Positions 56,795-64,000 of a DNA stretch of 64,000 nucleotides are shown in pieces; the stretch's first letter is position 1, and each line of letters begins with the position of its first letter. The notes under the pieces are model-generated. The model saw only the letters and a program-made list of their open reading frames with translations, was not told where the DNA came from and ran no database searches. Both the position numbers and the translations under genes were made by a program. Origin of the DNA: Microvirga puerhi (lineage in GTDB: Bacteria > Pseudomonadota > Alphaproteobacteria > Rhizobiales > Beijerinckiaceae); assembly GCF_020089865.1 (NCBI RefSeq), contig NZ_JAIRBM010000002.1, positions 62,001-126,000 on the forward strand, given 5' to 3'.

Positions 56795-57670
56795 ATGCCT
56801 GGACGCCTTTTCAACAAGGTCGCGATCGTCACCGGTGCGGGCACTGGGATCGGCGAAGCAATTGCACTCAAATTTGCACAGGAGGGCGCCCGGCTGTTGC
56901 TTGTCGGCCTGCCCAACGATCCCGTAGATGACGTGGCGCGGCTTATCAACGGCGCCGGCGGCTTCGCCGAAGTTTATCTGGGCGATATCGCCGAAGAGCG
57001 TCATGCGGAGGCCGCGGTCGAGACCTGTATCAGCGCGTATGGCCGCCTCGACGTGCTCGTCAACAATGCCGGCGTGTTTCTCGCCGTCGCGGAGACGCAG
57101 GACTATCCGATCGACAAGTTCGACGAGACATTGCGTGACAATGTGCGGTCGGTCTTCCTCATGACGAAGTTCGCCCTCCCGCATTTGCAGGAGACACATG
57201 GCAATATCGTCGCGACCGGTTCGGAGGCAGGCATGATCGGCCATCCCAAGAATGCCATGTATGGCGGTACTAAAGCTTTCATCCACTCCTTCATTCGCGG
57301 CGTTGCCGGCGAGCAGGCTGCTTATGGCGTGCGTGCCAATTGCGTCTGTCCGGGACCCATCGATACGGCCTGGACGCACAAGTCGACGGGGCCGATGGAC
57401 AGCGAACTCGCTTCCATGATCACGCAGGCAACACCCATGGGACGCCGCGGCACGCCCGAAGAGGTCGCGAACGTGTTCTGCTTCCTTGCGTCGGATGAAG
57501 CCAGCTATGTGACGGGCGCGCTCTACGCGGTGGACGGCGGCATCACGATCTCGAAGGGGCCTATGGGTGCCAAGGCTTCGTCGTTCTTCAAGAAGCAGCC
57601 GGAGGGCAGGCTGCCGACGCGCCATGCCCATGACGGCCTGAAGAACAAGGACTACGAGACCGTGACCTAG
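56795..57670 (+). CDS. SDR-family oxidoreductase
   Basis: 291-aa NAD(P)-dependent dehydrogenase. TGAGTGIG at residues 13-20, NNAG structural motif (VLVNNAGVFLAVAE), catalytic Y156-x-x-x-K160 (YGGTK) and the PGPIDTAW segment place it in the classical SDR family; a ~35-residue C-terminal extension (KKQPEGRLPTRHAHDGLK) is beyond the usual 250. AGGAG lies 7 nt before ATG 56795. The stop codon overlaps the first bases of a hairpin repeat. Substrate unknown. Confidence 0.88.
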   Translation: MPGRLFNKVAIVTGAGTGIGEAIALKFAQEGARLLLVGLPNDPVDDVARLINGAGGFAEVYLGDIAEERHAEAAVETCISAYGRLDVLVNNAGVFLAVAETQDYPIDKFDETLRDNVRSVFLMTKFALPHLQETHGNIVATGSEAGMIGHPKNAMYGGTKAFIHSFIRGVAGEQAAYGVRANCVCPGPIDTAWTHKSTGPMDSELASMITQATPMGRRGTPEEVANVFCFLASDEASYVTGALYAVDGGITISKGPMGAKASSFFKKQPEGRLPTRHAHDGLKNKDYETVT

Positions 57671-57782
57671 AGCATCGGACCCAAAAGTGGATTCCACTTT
57701 TGAGAGCCGATCCGATGCTCTCTTCTTTAAGCGGCGTATCGTAGAACGCAGAAAACCGGATCCACTTTTCTGCACGATGCGC
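57669..57782. repeat. Paired-hairpin intergenic repeat overlapping the SDR stop
   Basis: Unit 1: AGAGCATCGGA (57669) pairs with TCCGATGCTCT (57711-57721) and encloses AAAAGTGGA-T-TCCACTTTT (57683-57701). Unit 2: GCGTATCGT (57734) pairs with ACGATGCGC (57774-57782) and encloses GCAGAAAA / TTTTCTGC (57748-57755, 57766-57773). Both are the AGAGCATCGG...AAAAGTGGATTCC type common in Rhizobiales. It separates the convergent SDR and cfa-like genes and may terminate both. Confidence 0.85.
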
Positions 57783-57808
57783 TAGGGTCGTCAGGTCGGA
57801 GGCGAGCG

Positions 57809-59080
57809 CTAAACAGTGCTTGGCTCCGGCACTTCCTGCCGAAGGATCTTGAGCCGCTCCGCCTCCTGCAGGCGATAGTGGCGCTGCAGATCGGTGACGT
57901 AATCGCGCACGATAGGGGCCGCGTCGCGCTTGCGCGCGAGCTGCATATGGAACACCAGCTGGCTGCCCGATGTGAACATCGTCTCGGCGCTGATCAGATA
58001 GAACTCGAACATCCGGCAGAAGCGCTCGTCATACATGGCTGCGATCTTGTCGCGATTGGCCTCGAAACGTCGGTGCCAATGATTGAGCGTCTTCGCATAG
58101 TGCAGCCGCAGGAATTCGAGATCCGTCACCCACAGGCTGTTCTGCTCGACAACCGGGAAGACTTCCGAGAGTGCCGGTGAGTAGGCTCCCGGAAAGATGT
58201 ATTTGCGTAGCCATGGGCTCGCGGTGCCGGGCGGGCTCATCTTGCCGATGGAATGTAGCACCATCAGCCCGTCGTCCTTGAGAAGCGCGTTGATCTTGGC
58301 AAAGAACTCGCCGTAGTGGTGGACGCCCACATGCTCGAACATGCCGACCGAGACGATACGATCGAAGCGGTTTTCGACCTTGCGGTAATCGAGCAGTTCG
58401 AACCGCACGCGATCCGCAAGGCCCGCCCGCCGCGCCTTCTCGTTGGAAAGCGCGTGCTGTTCCTTCGAGAGAGTGACGCCGGTGACGTCCACGTCCTCCA
58501 TGGCGGCGAGATAGAGAGCAAGGTCGCCCCAGCCGCTGCCGATATCGAGGATCTTCAGGCCAGGCTTCAGCTGCAGCTTCGAGGCGAGAAGGCGGAGCTT
58601 GTTCTGCTGCGCCTCTTCCAGCGTGTCGTCGTCGTGGATGAAATAGGCGCAGGAATACTGCATGCCCTTGTCGAGGAAGAGTTTGTAGAAGTCGTTGCCG
58701 AGATCGTAGTGGTGCGCCACGTTCTTCTCGGCCTGTCCCACGGGATTGGCCTGCTGGAAGCGTTTCACGCCACGCGATATCCGTTTCAGGACGCTTTGGA
58801 GCGGGTAGGTCGCCAGCGACGACCGATTGAGGGAGAAAAGCGTCAGGAAATCCCGGATCGTGGAGCCGTTCTCGAAGCTCATGCGCCCGTCCATATAGGC
58901 TTCGCCGGCGTGAAGCTCGGGATTGAGGAAGAGCTTGTGATAGAGTGAGCGGTCCGTGAGCCGCATCGTGACCTTAGGCTCCGAGGTCCCGGCGAAGACA
59001 TGCTCCTTCCCATCCGCATCGATCACCTTGAGTGTGCCGGTGCGCACGAACGCTTTCAGCATGTGGGAAAGAGGAAACAT
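57809..59080 (-). CDS. Cyclopropane-fatty-acyl-phospholipid synthase-like methyltransferase
   Basis: 423-aa SAM-dependent enzyme of the CFA synthase family that modifies unsaturated acyl chains of membrane phospholipids. The N-terminal ~110 residues are the lipid-binding domain, followed by KGMQYSCAYFIHDDDTLEEA and the SAM loop LDIGSGWGDLALYLAAMEDV, then FDRIVSVGMFEHVGVHHYGE. Length matches bacterial CFA synthases (~400). No neighbours clarify it; cyclopropanation is the likeliest activity but related methyl transfers are possible. Confidence 0.9.
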   Translation of the reverse strand: MFPLSHMLKAFVRTGTLKVIDADGKEHVFAGTSEPKVTMRLTDRSLYHKLFLNPELHAGEAYMDGRMSFENGSTIRDFLTLFSLNRSSLATYPLQSVLKRISRGVKRFQQANPVGQAEKNVAHHYDLGNDFYKLFLDKGMQYSCAYFIHDDDTLEEAQQNKLRLLASKLQLKPGLKILDIGSGWGDLALYLAAMEDVDVTGVTLSKEQHALSNEKARRAGLADRVRFELLDYRKVENRFDRIVSVGMFEHVGVHHYGEFFAKINALLKDDGLMVLHSIGKMSPPGTASPWLRKYIFPGAYSPALSEVFPVVEQNSLWVTDLEFLRLHYAKTLNHWHRRFEANRDKIAAMYDERFCRMFEFYLISAETMFTSGSQLVFHMQLARKRDAAPIVRDYVTDLQRHYRLQEAERLKILRQEVPEPSTV

Positions 59081-59177
59081 CGCGACCTCGAGCAGCTTTC
59101 GACTGGGCGCGATGGTTCCACAGTTGCAGACGCATGGCTAGGGGGCATTTCCCCAGCGTTATTTCTGGCCCTCCGCC

Positions 59178-59323
59178 GTCATTCCGGGACAGCGCGGAGC
59201 GCTGGGCCCGGAACCCATAACCGTCAGCGACTCCGGATAGAAAGCTGCGATCTCCGTCGTCACTCTCCCAAGGCGTTAGCGGCTATGGATTCCGGGCCCT
59301 CGCTGCGCTCGCCCCGGAATGAC
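59178..59323. repeat. Intergenic hairpin repeat, copy 3 (about 146 bp)
   Basis: Begins GTCATTCCGGG and ends CCCGGAATGAC like the copies at 5128 and 50063; the inner arms are GGAACCCATAA and TATGGATTCC (one change from the others). It lies between the cfa-like and helicase genes, both on the minus strand. Confidence 0.85.
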
Positions 59324-59355
59324 AGGCGGTTGCGGGTTTCCCGCTTTGCGTGAGT

Positions 59356-61743
59356 TTAGCCCATCGCCTCTACAAAACTATCCAGCACCATCTTCCGTCC
59401 AGCCTTGTCGAATTCGACGGTGAGCTTGTTGCCGTCCACAGCCTCGATGGTTCCGGGGCCGAACTTGGTGTGGAGCACACGGCCGCCGATGGAAAAGCCG
59501 GAGCCGCCGGTGGACTTCGCCACCAGCTCCCCTTCAATCATCATTGATCCACGCCGATCGCCCGAGCGGCGGGCTGAGTAGCCACCGTCCTCGGTTGCAG
59601 TCCGGTGCGCCTGGGCGCGCTGCCAGCCAGGGGTTTGATAGGAGGAGCCGCTGAACGGGGCCATGCGGTCGAACCGGGAGCCGCCACCGAAGCCGCCGCC
59701 ATAGGAGAAGTTGGCCGGGGCTTCGAGGATCTCCACGTCCCTTTCGGGCAGATCGTCGATGAAGCGGCTTGGAATGGTGGAGTTCCAGAGGCCGTGGATA
59801 CGGCGGTTGGAGGCAAAGTAGATCTTGGCGCGGCGCCGGGCTCGCGTGAGGCCCACATGGGCGAGGCGGCGCTCTTCTTCGAGACCTGCGCGCCCACTCT
59901 CGTCGAGGGCCCGCTGGTTCGGGAAAAGACCTTCCTCCCATCCGGGCAGGAAGACCGTGTCGAATTCCAGCCCCTTCGCAGCGTGGAGCGTCATCAGGCT
60001 CACACGCTCGGAGGTATCGGACTCGTTTGCTTCCATGACGAGGGACACATGTTCCAGGAAGCTCTGCAAGTCCGGGAATTCCTCCATGGAGCGCACGAGC
60101 TCCTTGAGGTTTTCTAGCCGCCCCGTCGCGTCCGCCGATTTGTCCTTCTGCCACATCTCGGTGTAGCCGGACTCCTCCAGGACCACCTGCGCCACTTCGG
60201 ACTGCGTCATGGTCTCCGAGAGCTTCGACCAACGGCCGAAGGAGATCAGGAGATCGCGCAAGGTCGCCCTCGGCTTCGGCTTCAATTCGTCGGTTTCGAC
60301 GATGAAGCGGGCCGCCTCAAGAAGCGGCACGCGGGCCGCGCGGGCATGATTGTGCAGAACCTGAATCGTGGCATCGCCCAGGCCGCGCTTTGGCACGTTG
60401 ACGATGCGCTCGAAAGCGAGATCGTCCGCGGGCTGATTGACGACGCGCAGATAGGCGAGAGCATCGCGGATTTCCGCGCGCTCGTAGAAGCGCGGGCCGC
60501 CAATCACACGATAGGGGACGCCGAGCGTCACGAGCCGGTCTTCGAGTTCGCGCATCTGGGCGGAGATACGCACCAGGATGGCGACTTCCGACAGGGGATG
60601 GCGTTTGGCCTGAAGCGCCTCGATCTCTTCGCCGACAAGCCTTGCCTCGTCTTCCGAGTCCCAGGCGCCAGTGATCGAGACTTTCTCGCCCGGCTCGTCC
60701 TCCGTGCGCAATGTCTTGCCGAGGCGGCCCTGATTCTTAGCGATGAGGCCGGAGGCGGCGGAGAGAATATGCGCGGTCGAGCGGTAGTTTCGCTCGAGGC
60801 GGATCACGGTCGCGCCGGGAAAATCGTGATCGAAGCGCAGGATGTTGTCGACCTCGGCTCCGCGCCAGCCATAGATCGACTGGTCGTCGTCGCCGACGCA
60901 GCACAGGTTCTTGCGCGCCTGGGCCAGCAGCCGGAGCCAGAGATACTGGGCGACGTTGGTGTCCTGGTATTCGTCGACCAGCATGTAGCGGAAGCGGTTC
61001 TGGTACTGCTGAAGGACGTCGGGATGTTCACGCCACAGGCGCAGGCACTCCAGCAGCAGATCGCCGAAATCCACGGCGTTGAGAGTTTTCAGGCGTTCCT
61101 GATAAGCCCGGTAGAGCTTGCCGCCGCGGCCATTGGCGAAGGCGCCGGCCTCTCCCGCCGGGACTTGGTCCGGACCGAGGCCGCGGTTCTTCCAGCCGTC
61201 GATGATCCCGCCGAGCTGCCGGGCGGGCCAGCGCTTCTCGTCGATGCCTTCTGCCTCGATCACCTGCTTCATGAGCCGAAGCTGATCGTCGGTGCCGAGG
61301 ATCGTGAAGTCCGACCGGAGGTCGACGAGCTCCGCGTGGCGGCGCAGGATCTTGGTGCCAATGGAGTGGAAGGTGCCGAGCCACTGCATGCCCTCGGCCA
61401 CGGGGCCGATCAAGGAGGCGACGCGCTCGCGCATCTCCCGGGCGGCCTTGTTGGTGAAGGTCACGGCCAGGATGTCGAAGGGACGCGCTTTGCCGGTGGC
61501 GATCAGATGGGCGATGCGTGTCGTGAGCACCCGCGTCTTGCCGGTGCCGGCGCCTGCGAGGACCAGGACAGGGCCCTCTGTGGCTTCTACCGCCGCCCGC
61601 TGCTCTAGATTGAGTCCGGAAAGATAGGGCGATTGCGGGGCAACGGCTGCACGGGCGCGAGCGCTTAAGGAGCCAGCGGCCGGCTCTCTCGCGTCGTCGT
61701 ACGGCTCGGGTCTGGATTCAGGCTGATTCATCCGGGCGACCAT
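59356..61743 (-). CDS. uvrD: UvrD/PcrA-type DNA helicase
   Basis: 3'-5' superfamily 1 helicase in nucleotide-excision and mismatch repair. 795 aa: Q motif region SGLNLEQRAAVEATEGPVLV, Walker A GAGTGKT at 64-70, motif II VDEYQDTNVAQYLWLRLL, motif III GDDDQSIYGWRGA, later motifs MTLHAAKGLEFDTVFLPG and LTRARRRAKIYF, and a C-terminal tail ending in a Tudor-like region (LHTKFGPGTIEAVDGNKLTV) that contacts RNA polymerase in PcrA. Start is ATG 61743, or ATG 61731. Confidence 0.94.
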   Translation of the reverse strand: MVARMNQPESRPEPYDDAREPAAGSLSARARAAVAPQSPYLSGLNLEQRAAVEATEGPVLVLAGAGTGKTRVLTTRIAHLIATGKARPFDILAVTFTNKAAREMRERVASLIGPVAEGMQWLGTFHSIGTKILRRHAELVDLRSDFTILGTDDQLRLMKQVIEAEGIDEKRWPARQLGGIIDGWKNRGLGPDQVPAGEAGAFANGRGGKLYRAYQERLKTLNAVDFGDLLLECLRLWREHPDVLQQYQNRFRYMLVDEYQDTNVAQYLWLRLLAQARKNLCCVGDDDQSIYGWRGAEVDNILRFDHDFPGATVIRLERNYRSTAHILSAASGLIAKNQGRLGKTLRTEDEPGEKVSITGAWDSEDEARLVGEEIEALQAKRHPLSEVAILVRISAQMRELEDRLVTLGVPYRVIGGPRFYERAEIRDALAYLRVVNQPADDLAFERIVNVPKRGLGDATIQVLHNHARAARVPLLEAARFIVETDELKPKPRATLRDLLISFGRWSKLSETMTQSEVAQVVLEESGYTEMWQKDKSADATGRLENLKELVRSMEEFPDLQSFLEHVSLVMEANESDTSERVSLMTLHAAKGLEFDTVFLPGWEEGLFPNQRALDESGRAGLEEERRLAHVGLTRARRRAKIYFASNRRIHGLWNSTIPSRFIDDLPERDVEILEAPANFSYGGGFGGGSRFDRMAPFSGSSYQTPGWQRAQAHRTATEDGGYSARRSGDRRGSMMIEGELVAKSTGGSGFSIGGRVLHTKFGPGTIEAVDGNKLTVEFDKAGRKMVLDSFVEAMG

Positions 61744-61864
61744 GGATCAAAAGGCGAACGGCGTCGAGCCTGTAAAGGCGACGATGCTGCCGCAGGCGGA
61801 ACTTCGTTGTCGAGAAAGGCGTCAGAACCCATATGGTTATTATCGGCCCCGAAAGGAATGGAAT

Positions 61865-62146
61865 ATGTGTCGTGTCATGAAGGCTGCCGTTTCCTTGAGC
61901 GTGGCTTTGATGCTCGCTGTACCGGCCGTCGCACAGACGCGGCTGCCGCGCACGAGCCCGGCGGAGCGGCGGGTGCAGGAACTCAATCGGAACATGCAGC
62001 TTGAGCAGCGCTTCCAGCGCTCCGAGCAGCAATATCAGTTCAACAACAACCAGTTGCAGCAGAGCATCGACCGACAGCGCGTTTTCTCCAACCCGTCGCC
62101 TCCGGCGCGGATCGGGACGTGCCCGGCAGGCTCGGTCGGCTGCTAG
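61865..62146 (+). CDS. Small secreted protein, 93 aa
   Basis: Signal peptide (MKAAVSLSVALMLAVPAVAQ, residues ~5-24, ending AVAQ) followed by a charged, Gln/Asn-rich mature part (LEQRFQRSEQQYQFNNNQLQ) and a C-terminal pair of Cys (GTCPAGSVGC). AAGGA lies 7 nt before ATG 61865, which decides the start over an ATG at 61877. It is divergent from uvrD. No family recognised; a periplasmic location is likely. Confidence 0.7.
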   Translation: MCRVMKAAVSLSVALMLAVPAVAQTRLPRTSPAERRVQELNRNMQLEQRFQRSEQQYQFNNNQLQQSIDRQRVFSNPSPPARIGTCPAGSVGC

Positions 62147-62159
62147 GCCGTTTGCGCAG

Positions 62160-62714
62160 CTAGTGGCAGGTTCCCGAGGCTCGCAGAGGTTCGCGCAGCG
62201 GGCTTGATGCCTCGGACCTGCCGGGAATTCCCATGATGCGGCCGAGCGCCTGGGGCGTGGCGAGGCGGGAATGGGTCGCCTTCATGATGGCGAGATTGGC
62301 CAGAATGTCATCCGGGAAGGGGGCGACCTTGCGGGTCTTCATGTCCACGTGAAGGCTCAGGCCCTCGGCCGTGGCCGAAAGCCAGCCCTCCGTCGCATGA
62401 CGGATTTCCATATAGAAATGAAGGCGCTTCTCATCGAAATCGATGAGCTGGAGTGTCACGCGGACGGTGTCCCTCATGCGCAGTTCGCGCTTGTAGAGCG
62501 TATGTGTTTCCGCCGCAAAGAACGATGCGTTCCGCTCCTCCAGATATTCCTGTCCGAGGCCGACGAGTCCGAAAGCCTCCTCGACCGCACGGTCGAAGAG
62601 CACATGGTAATAGGCCATGTTCATATGGCCGTTGTAGTCGATCCAGCTCGGCTGGACGCGCATCGTCGACGATACGAACGGAGCAAAGAAGAAAACGGGC
62701 GCGCGCTCGTCCAT
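62160..62714 (-). CDS. Thioesterase (4HBT hot-dog fold)
   Basis: 184-aa acyl-CoA thioesterase-like protein. Active-site segment WIDYNGHMNMAYYHVLFDRA has the Asp and the GHMN motif of the hot-dog family, followed by an acyl-pocket strand (KRELRMRDTVRVTLQLIDFD). It resembles the thioesterases found with carnitine or betaine catabolism genes, but no such operon is present. Substrate unknown. Confidence 0.85.
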   Translation of the reverse strand: MDERAPVFFFAPFVSSTMRVQPSWIDYNGHMNMAYYHVLFDRAVEEAFGLVGLGQEYLEERNASFFAAETHTLYKRELRMRDTVRVTLQLIDFDEKRLHFYMEIRHATEGWLSATAEGLSLHVDMKTRKVAPFPDDILANLAIMKATHSRLATPQALGRIMGIPGRSEASSPLREPLRASGTCH

Positions 62715-62890
62715 GATCAGCCTTCTCCTCCGACCTCGATCATGACCCGCGCCTCCTCACTGCGCAACACTAACACATTTCCCGCGACGATCCAGAGGCT
62801 TACGGCGTCATTCTCACGCAGAGTGTTGCCTTTGCAACGGTTCTGGTAGTCATGAGACAAGTCAGCATCGCAACCGGACCTGAAGCACCG

Positions 62891-64000
62891 ATGAACGCTC
62901 TCCAATCGTCCCGCCGCACCAAGCCCCCTGAAGCCGCCGTGGCTTCTCTTCTGGACACGCTCCTGAAGCGGTTCGGCAATCAGGTTGCGACGTCCGAGGC
63001 GGTCCGTGAGCAGCATGGCCATACCCTGACCTGGACCAAGAACCAGCCGCCGGATGCCGTCGTCTATCCACGCACAACCGAGGAAGTGTCCGACATCGTC
63101 AAGCTCTGCCTGAAGCACGACGTTCCGGTCATCCCCTTCGGAACCGGCACATCGCTGGAGGGACACGTCAACGCGCCCTATGGCGGCGTCTGCGTGGATA
63201 TGAGCCTGATGAAACGCATCATCGTGGTGCACGACGAGGATCTCGACTGTGTCGTCGAGGCTGGGGTCACGCGCAAGGAGCTGAACGAGCATCTGCGCGA
63301 CAAGGGCCTGTTCTTTCCCATCGACCCCGGCGCGGATGCCTCCATCGGAGGCATGGTGGCGACGCGCGCCTCCGGCACCAATGCGGTCCGCTACGGCACC
63401 ATGAAGGACGCTGTTCTTTCTCTGACGGTGGTAATGCCGGACGGGGAGATCGTGAAGACCGCGAGCCGCGCGAAGAAGAGTTCAGCCGGCTACGACCTGA
63501 CGCGCCTGTTCGTCGGCTCCGAGGGAACCCTCGGGATCATCACTGAAATCACCCTGAAGCTTCACGGCATTCCCGAGGCGATCTCTGCCGGTATCTGTCC
63601 TTTCCCTAGCGTTAAGGCAGCCTGTGACGCGGTCATCATGACGATCCAGTCGGGAATTCCGGTTGCGCGGATCGAGCTTCTCGACGAGCTGCAGGTGAGG
63701 GCGGTCAACGCCCATGCCAAGCTCACGTTGCCGGAAAGCCCGCTGCTCTTGCTCGAATTTCATGGCTCCGAGGCGGGGGTAAAGGAGCAAGCGGAGCGGT
63801 TCGGCGAGATTGCCACGGAGTTCTCTGGCGGCCCGTTCGAATGGGCGACGAAGCCCGAGGAGCGCTCGCGTCTCTGGCAGGCGCGCCACGATGCCTATTG
63901 GGCGGCTCGCGGCCTGCGGCCGGGCGCGCAATCGGTTGCGACGGACGTGTGCGTTCCGATCTCGCGGCTTGCCGAATGCGTCGACGAAACGAAGCGCGAC
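62891..64000 (+). CDS. FAD-linked oxidase, D-lactate/glycolate dehydrogenase type (5' part)
   Basis: 370 codons in frame up to the window end, no stop, so the 3' end is missing. The N-terminal FAD domain of the vanillyl-alcohol oxidase fold is clear (PRTTEEVSDIVKLCLKHDVP, PFGTGTSLEGHVNAPYGGVC, DPGADASIGGMVATRASGTN) with the SSAGYDLTRLFVGSEGTLGI signature. These enzymes oxidise 2-hydroxy acids such as D-lactate or glycolate and pass electrons to quinone or cytochrome. ATG 62891 is chosen; ATG 62852 in frame would add 13 residues. Confidence 0.9.
   Translation, partial: MNALQSSRRTKPPEAAVASLLDTLLKRFGNQVATSEAVREQHGHTLTWTKNQPPDAVVYPRTTEEVSDIVKLCLKHDVPVIPFGTGTSLEGHVNAPYGGVCVDMSLMKRIIVVHDEDLDCVVEAGVTRKELNEHLRDKGLFFPIDPGADASIGGMVATRASGTNAVRYGTMKDAVLSLTVVMPDGEIVKTASRAKKSSAGYDLTRLFVGSEGTLGIITEITLKLHGIPEAISAGICPFPSVKAACDAVIMTIQSGIPVARIELLDELQVRAVNAHAKLTLPESPLLLLEFHGSEAGVKEQAERFGEIATEFSGGPFEWATKPEERSRLWQARHDAYWAARGLRPGAQSVATDVCVPISRLAECVDETKRD

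Noticed and set aside
62717..63292. 191-codon minus-strand frame
   Set aside because: Shadow of the FAD-linked oxidase gene on the plus strand, which has clear family motifs.

Overview
The window is a contiguous, GC-rich chromosomal segment of an alphaproteobacterium, most likely order Hyphomicrobiales (Rhizobiales) and plausibly close to Microvirga, Bosea or Methylobacteriaceae. The family-level placement is an inference from protein character: a long-linker FtsZ, a rhizobial-type MraZ, an ArsR-methyltransferase regulator beside metF/metH, and intergenic hairpin repeats of the type seen in this order. No phage, transposase, CRISPR array, tRNA or rRNA gene was seen; the region reads as core chromosome with a few accessory genes.

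Layout. 1-5.1 kb: end of a probable solute-binding protein gene, two dipeptide-type ABC permeases, a large M14 peptidase overlapping the second permease, and an erythromycin-esterase-like protein. 5.1-9.3 kb: a hairpin repeat, the ABC-F protein EttA, a short-chain dehydrogenase and AMP nucleosidase. 9.5-15.4 kb: a methionine/SAM-cycle block (ArsR-methyltransferase fusion, metF, metH) with a clear inverted-repeat operator over the promoter of the regulator. 15.4-21.4 kb: a P-loop kinase-like protein, then on the minus strand a MacAB-like exporter, an AmpD-like amidase, a TerB/DnaJ protein and a glycine-zipper lipoprotein. 21.6-22.8 kb: a lytic transglycosylase and RNase P RNA.

22.9-43.1 kb is a complete dcw (division and cell wall) cluster on the plus strand: mraZ, rsmH, ftsL, ftsI, murE, murF, mraY, murD, ftsW, murG, murC, murB, ddlB, ftsQ, ftsA, ftsZ, lpxC, with mostly 1-4 nt overlaps or gaps up to ddlB. 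Four phased CCCA boxes form a probable MraZ operator upstream. The Mur enzymes build UDP-MurNAc-pentapeptide, MraY and MurG make lipid II, FtsW/FtsI polymerise and cross-link septal wall, FtsQ/L/A/Z form the divisome, and LpxC commits precursor to lipid A. bamD, recN and ligA follow.

48-64 kb is mixed: an AraC regulator, AzlCD, aminopeptidase P, proline iminopeptidase, two very small genes, prmA, a membrane diguanylate cyclase, a dehydrogenase, a cyclopropane-fatty-acid-synthase-like methyltransferase, a UvrD/PcrA helicase, a small secreted protein, a thioesterase and the 5' part of an FAD-linked oxidase cut by the window end. Three copies of one ~145-bp hairpin repeat (5128, 50063, 59178) and a different paired-hairpin repeat (57669) lie between genes. 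The most interesting signals are the MraZ box array, the interleaved operator of the ArsR-methyltransferase gene, an AT-rich rare-codon patch with a CtrA-like site inside ddlB, and the small-gene pair at 53456-53793.
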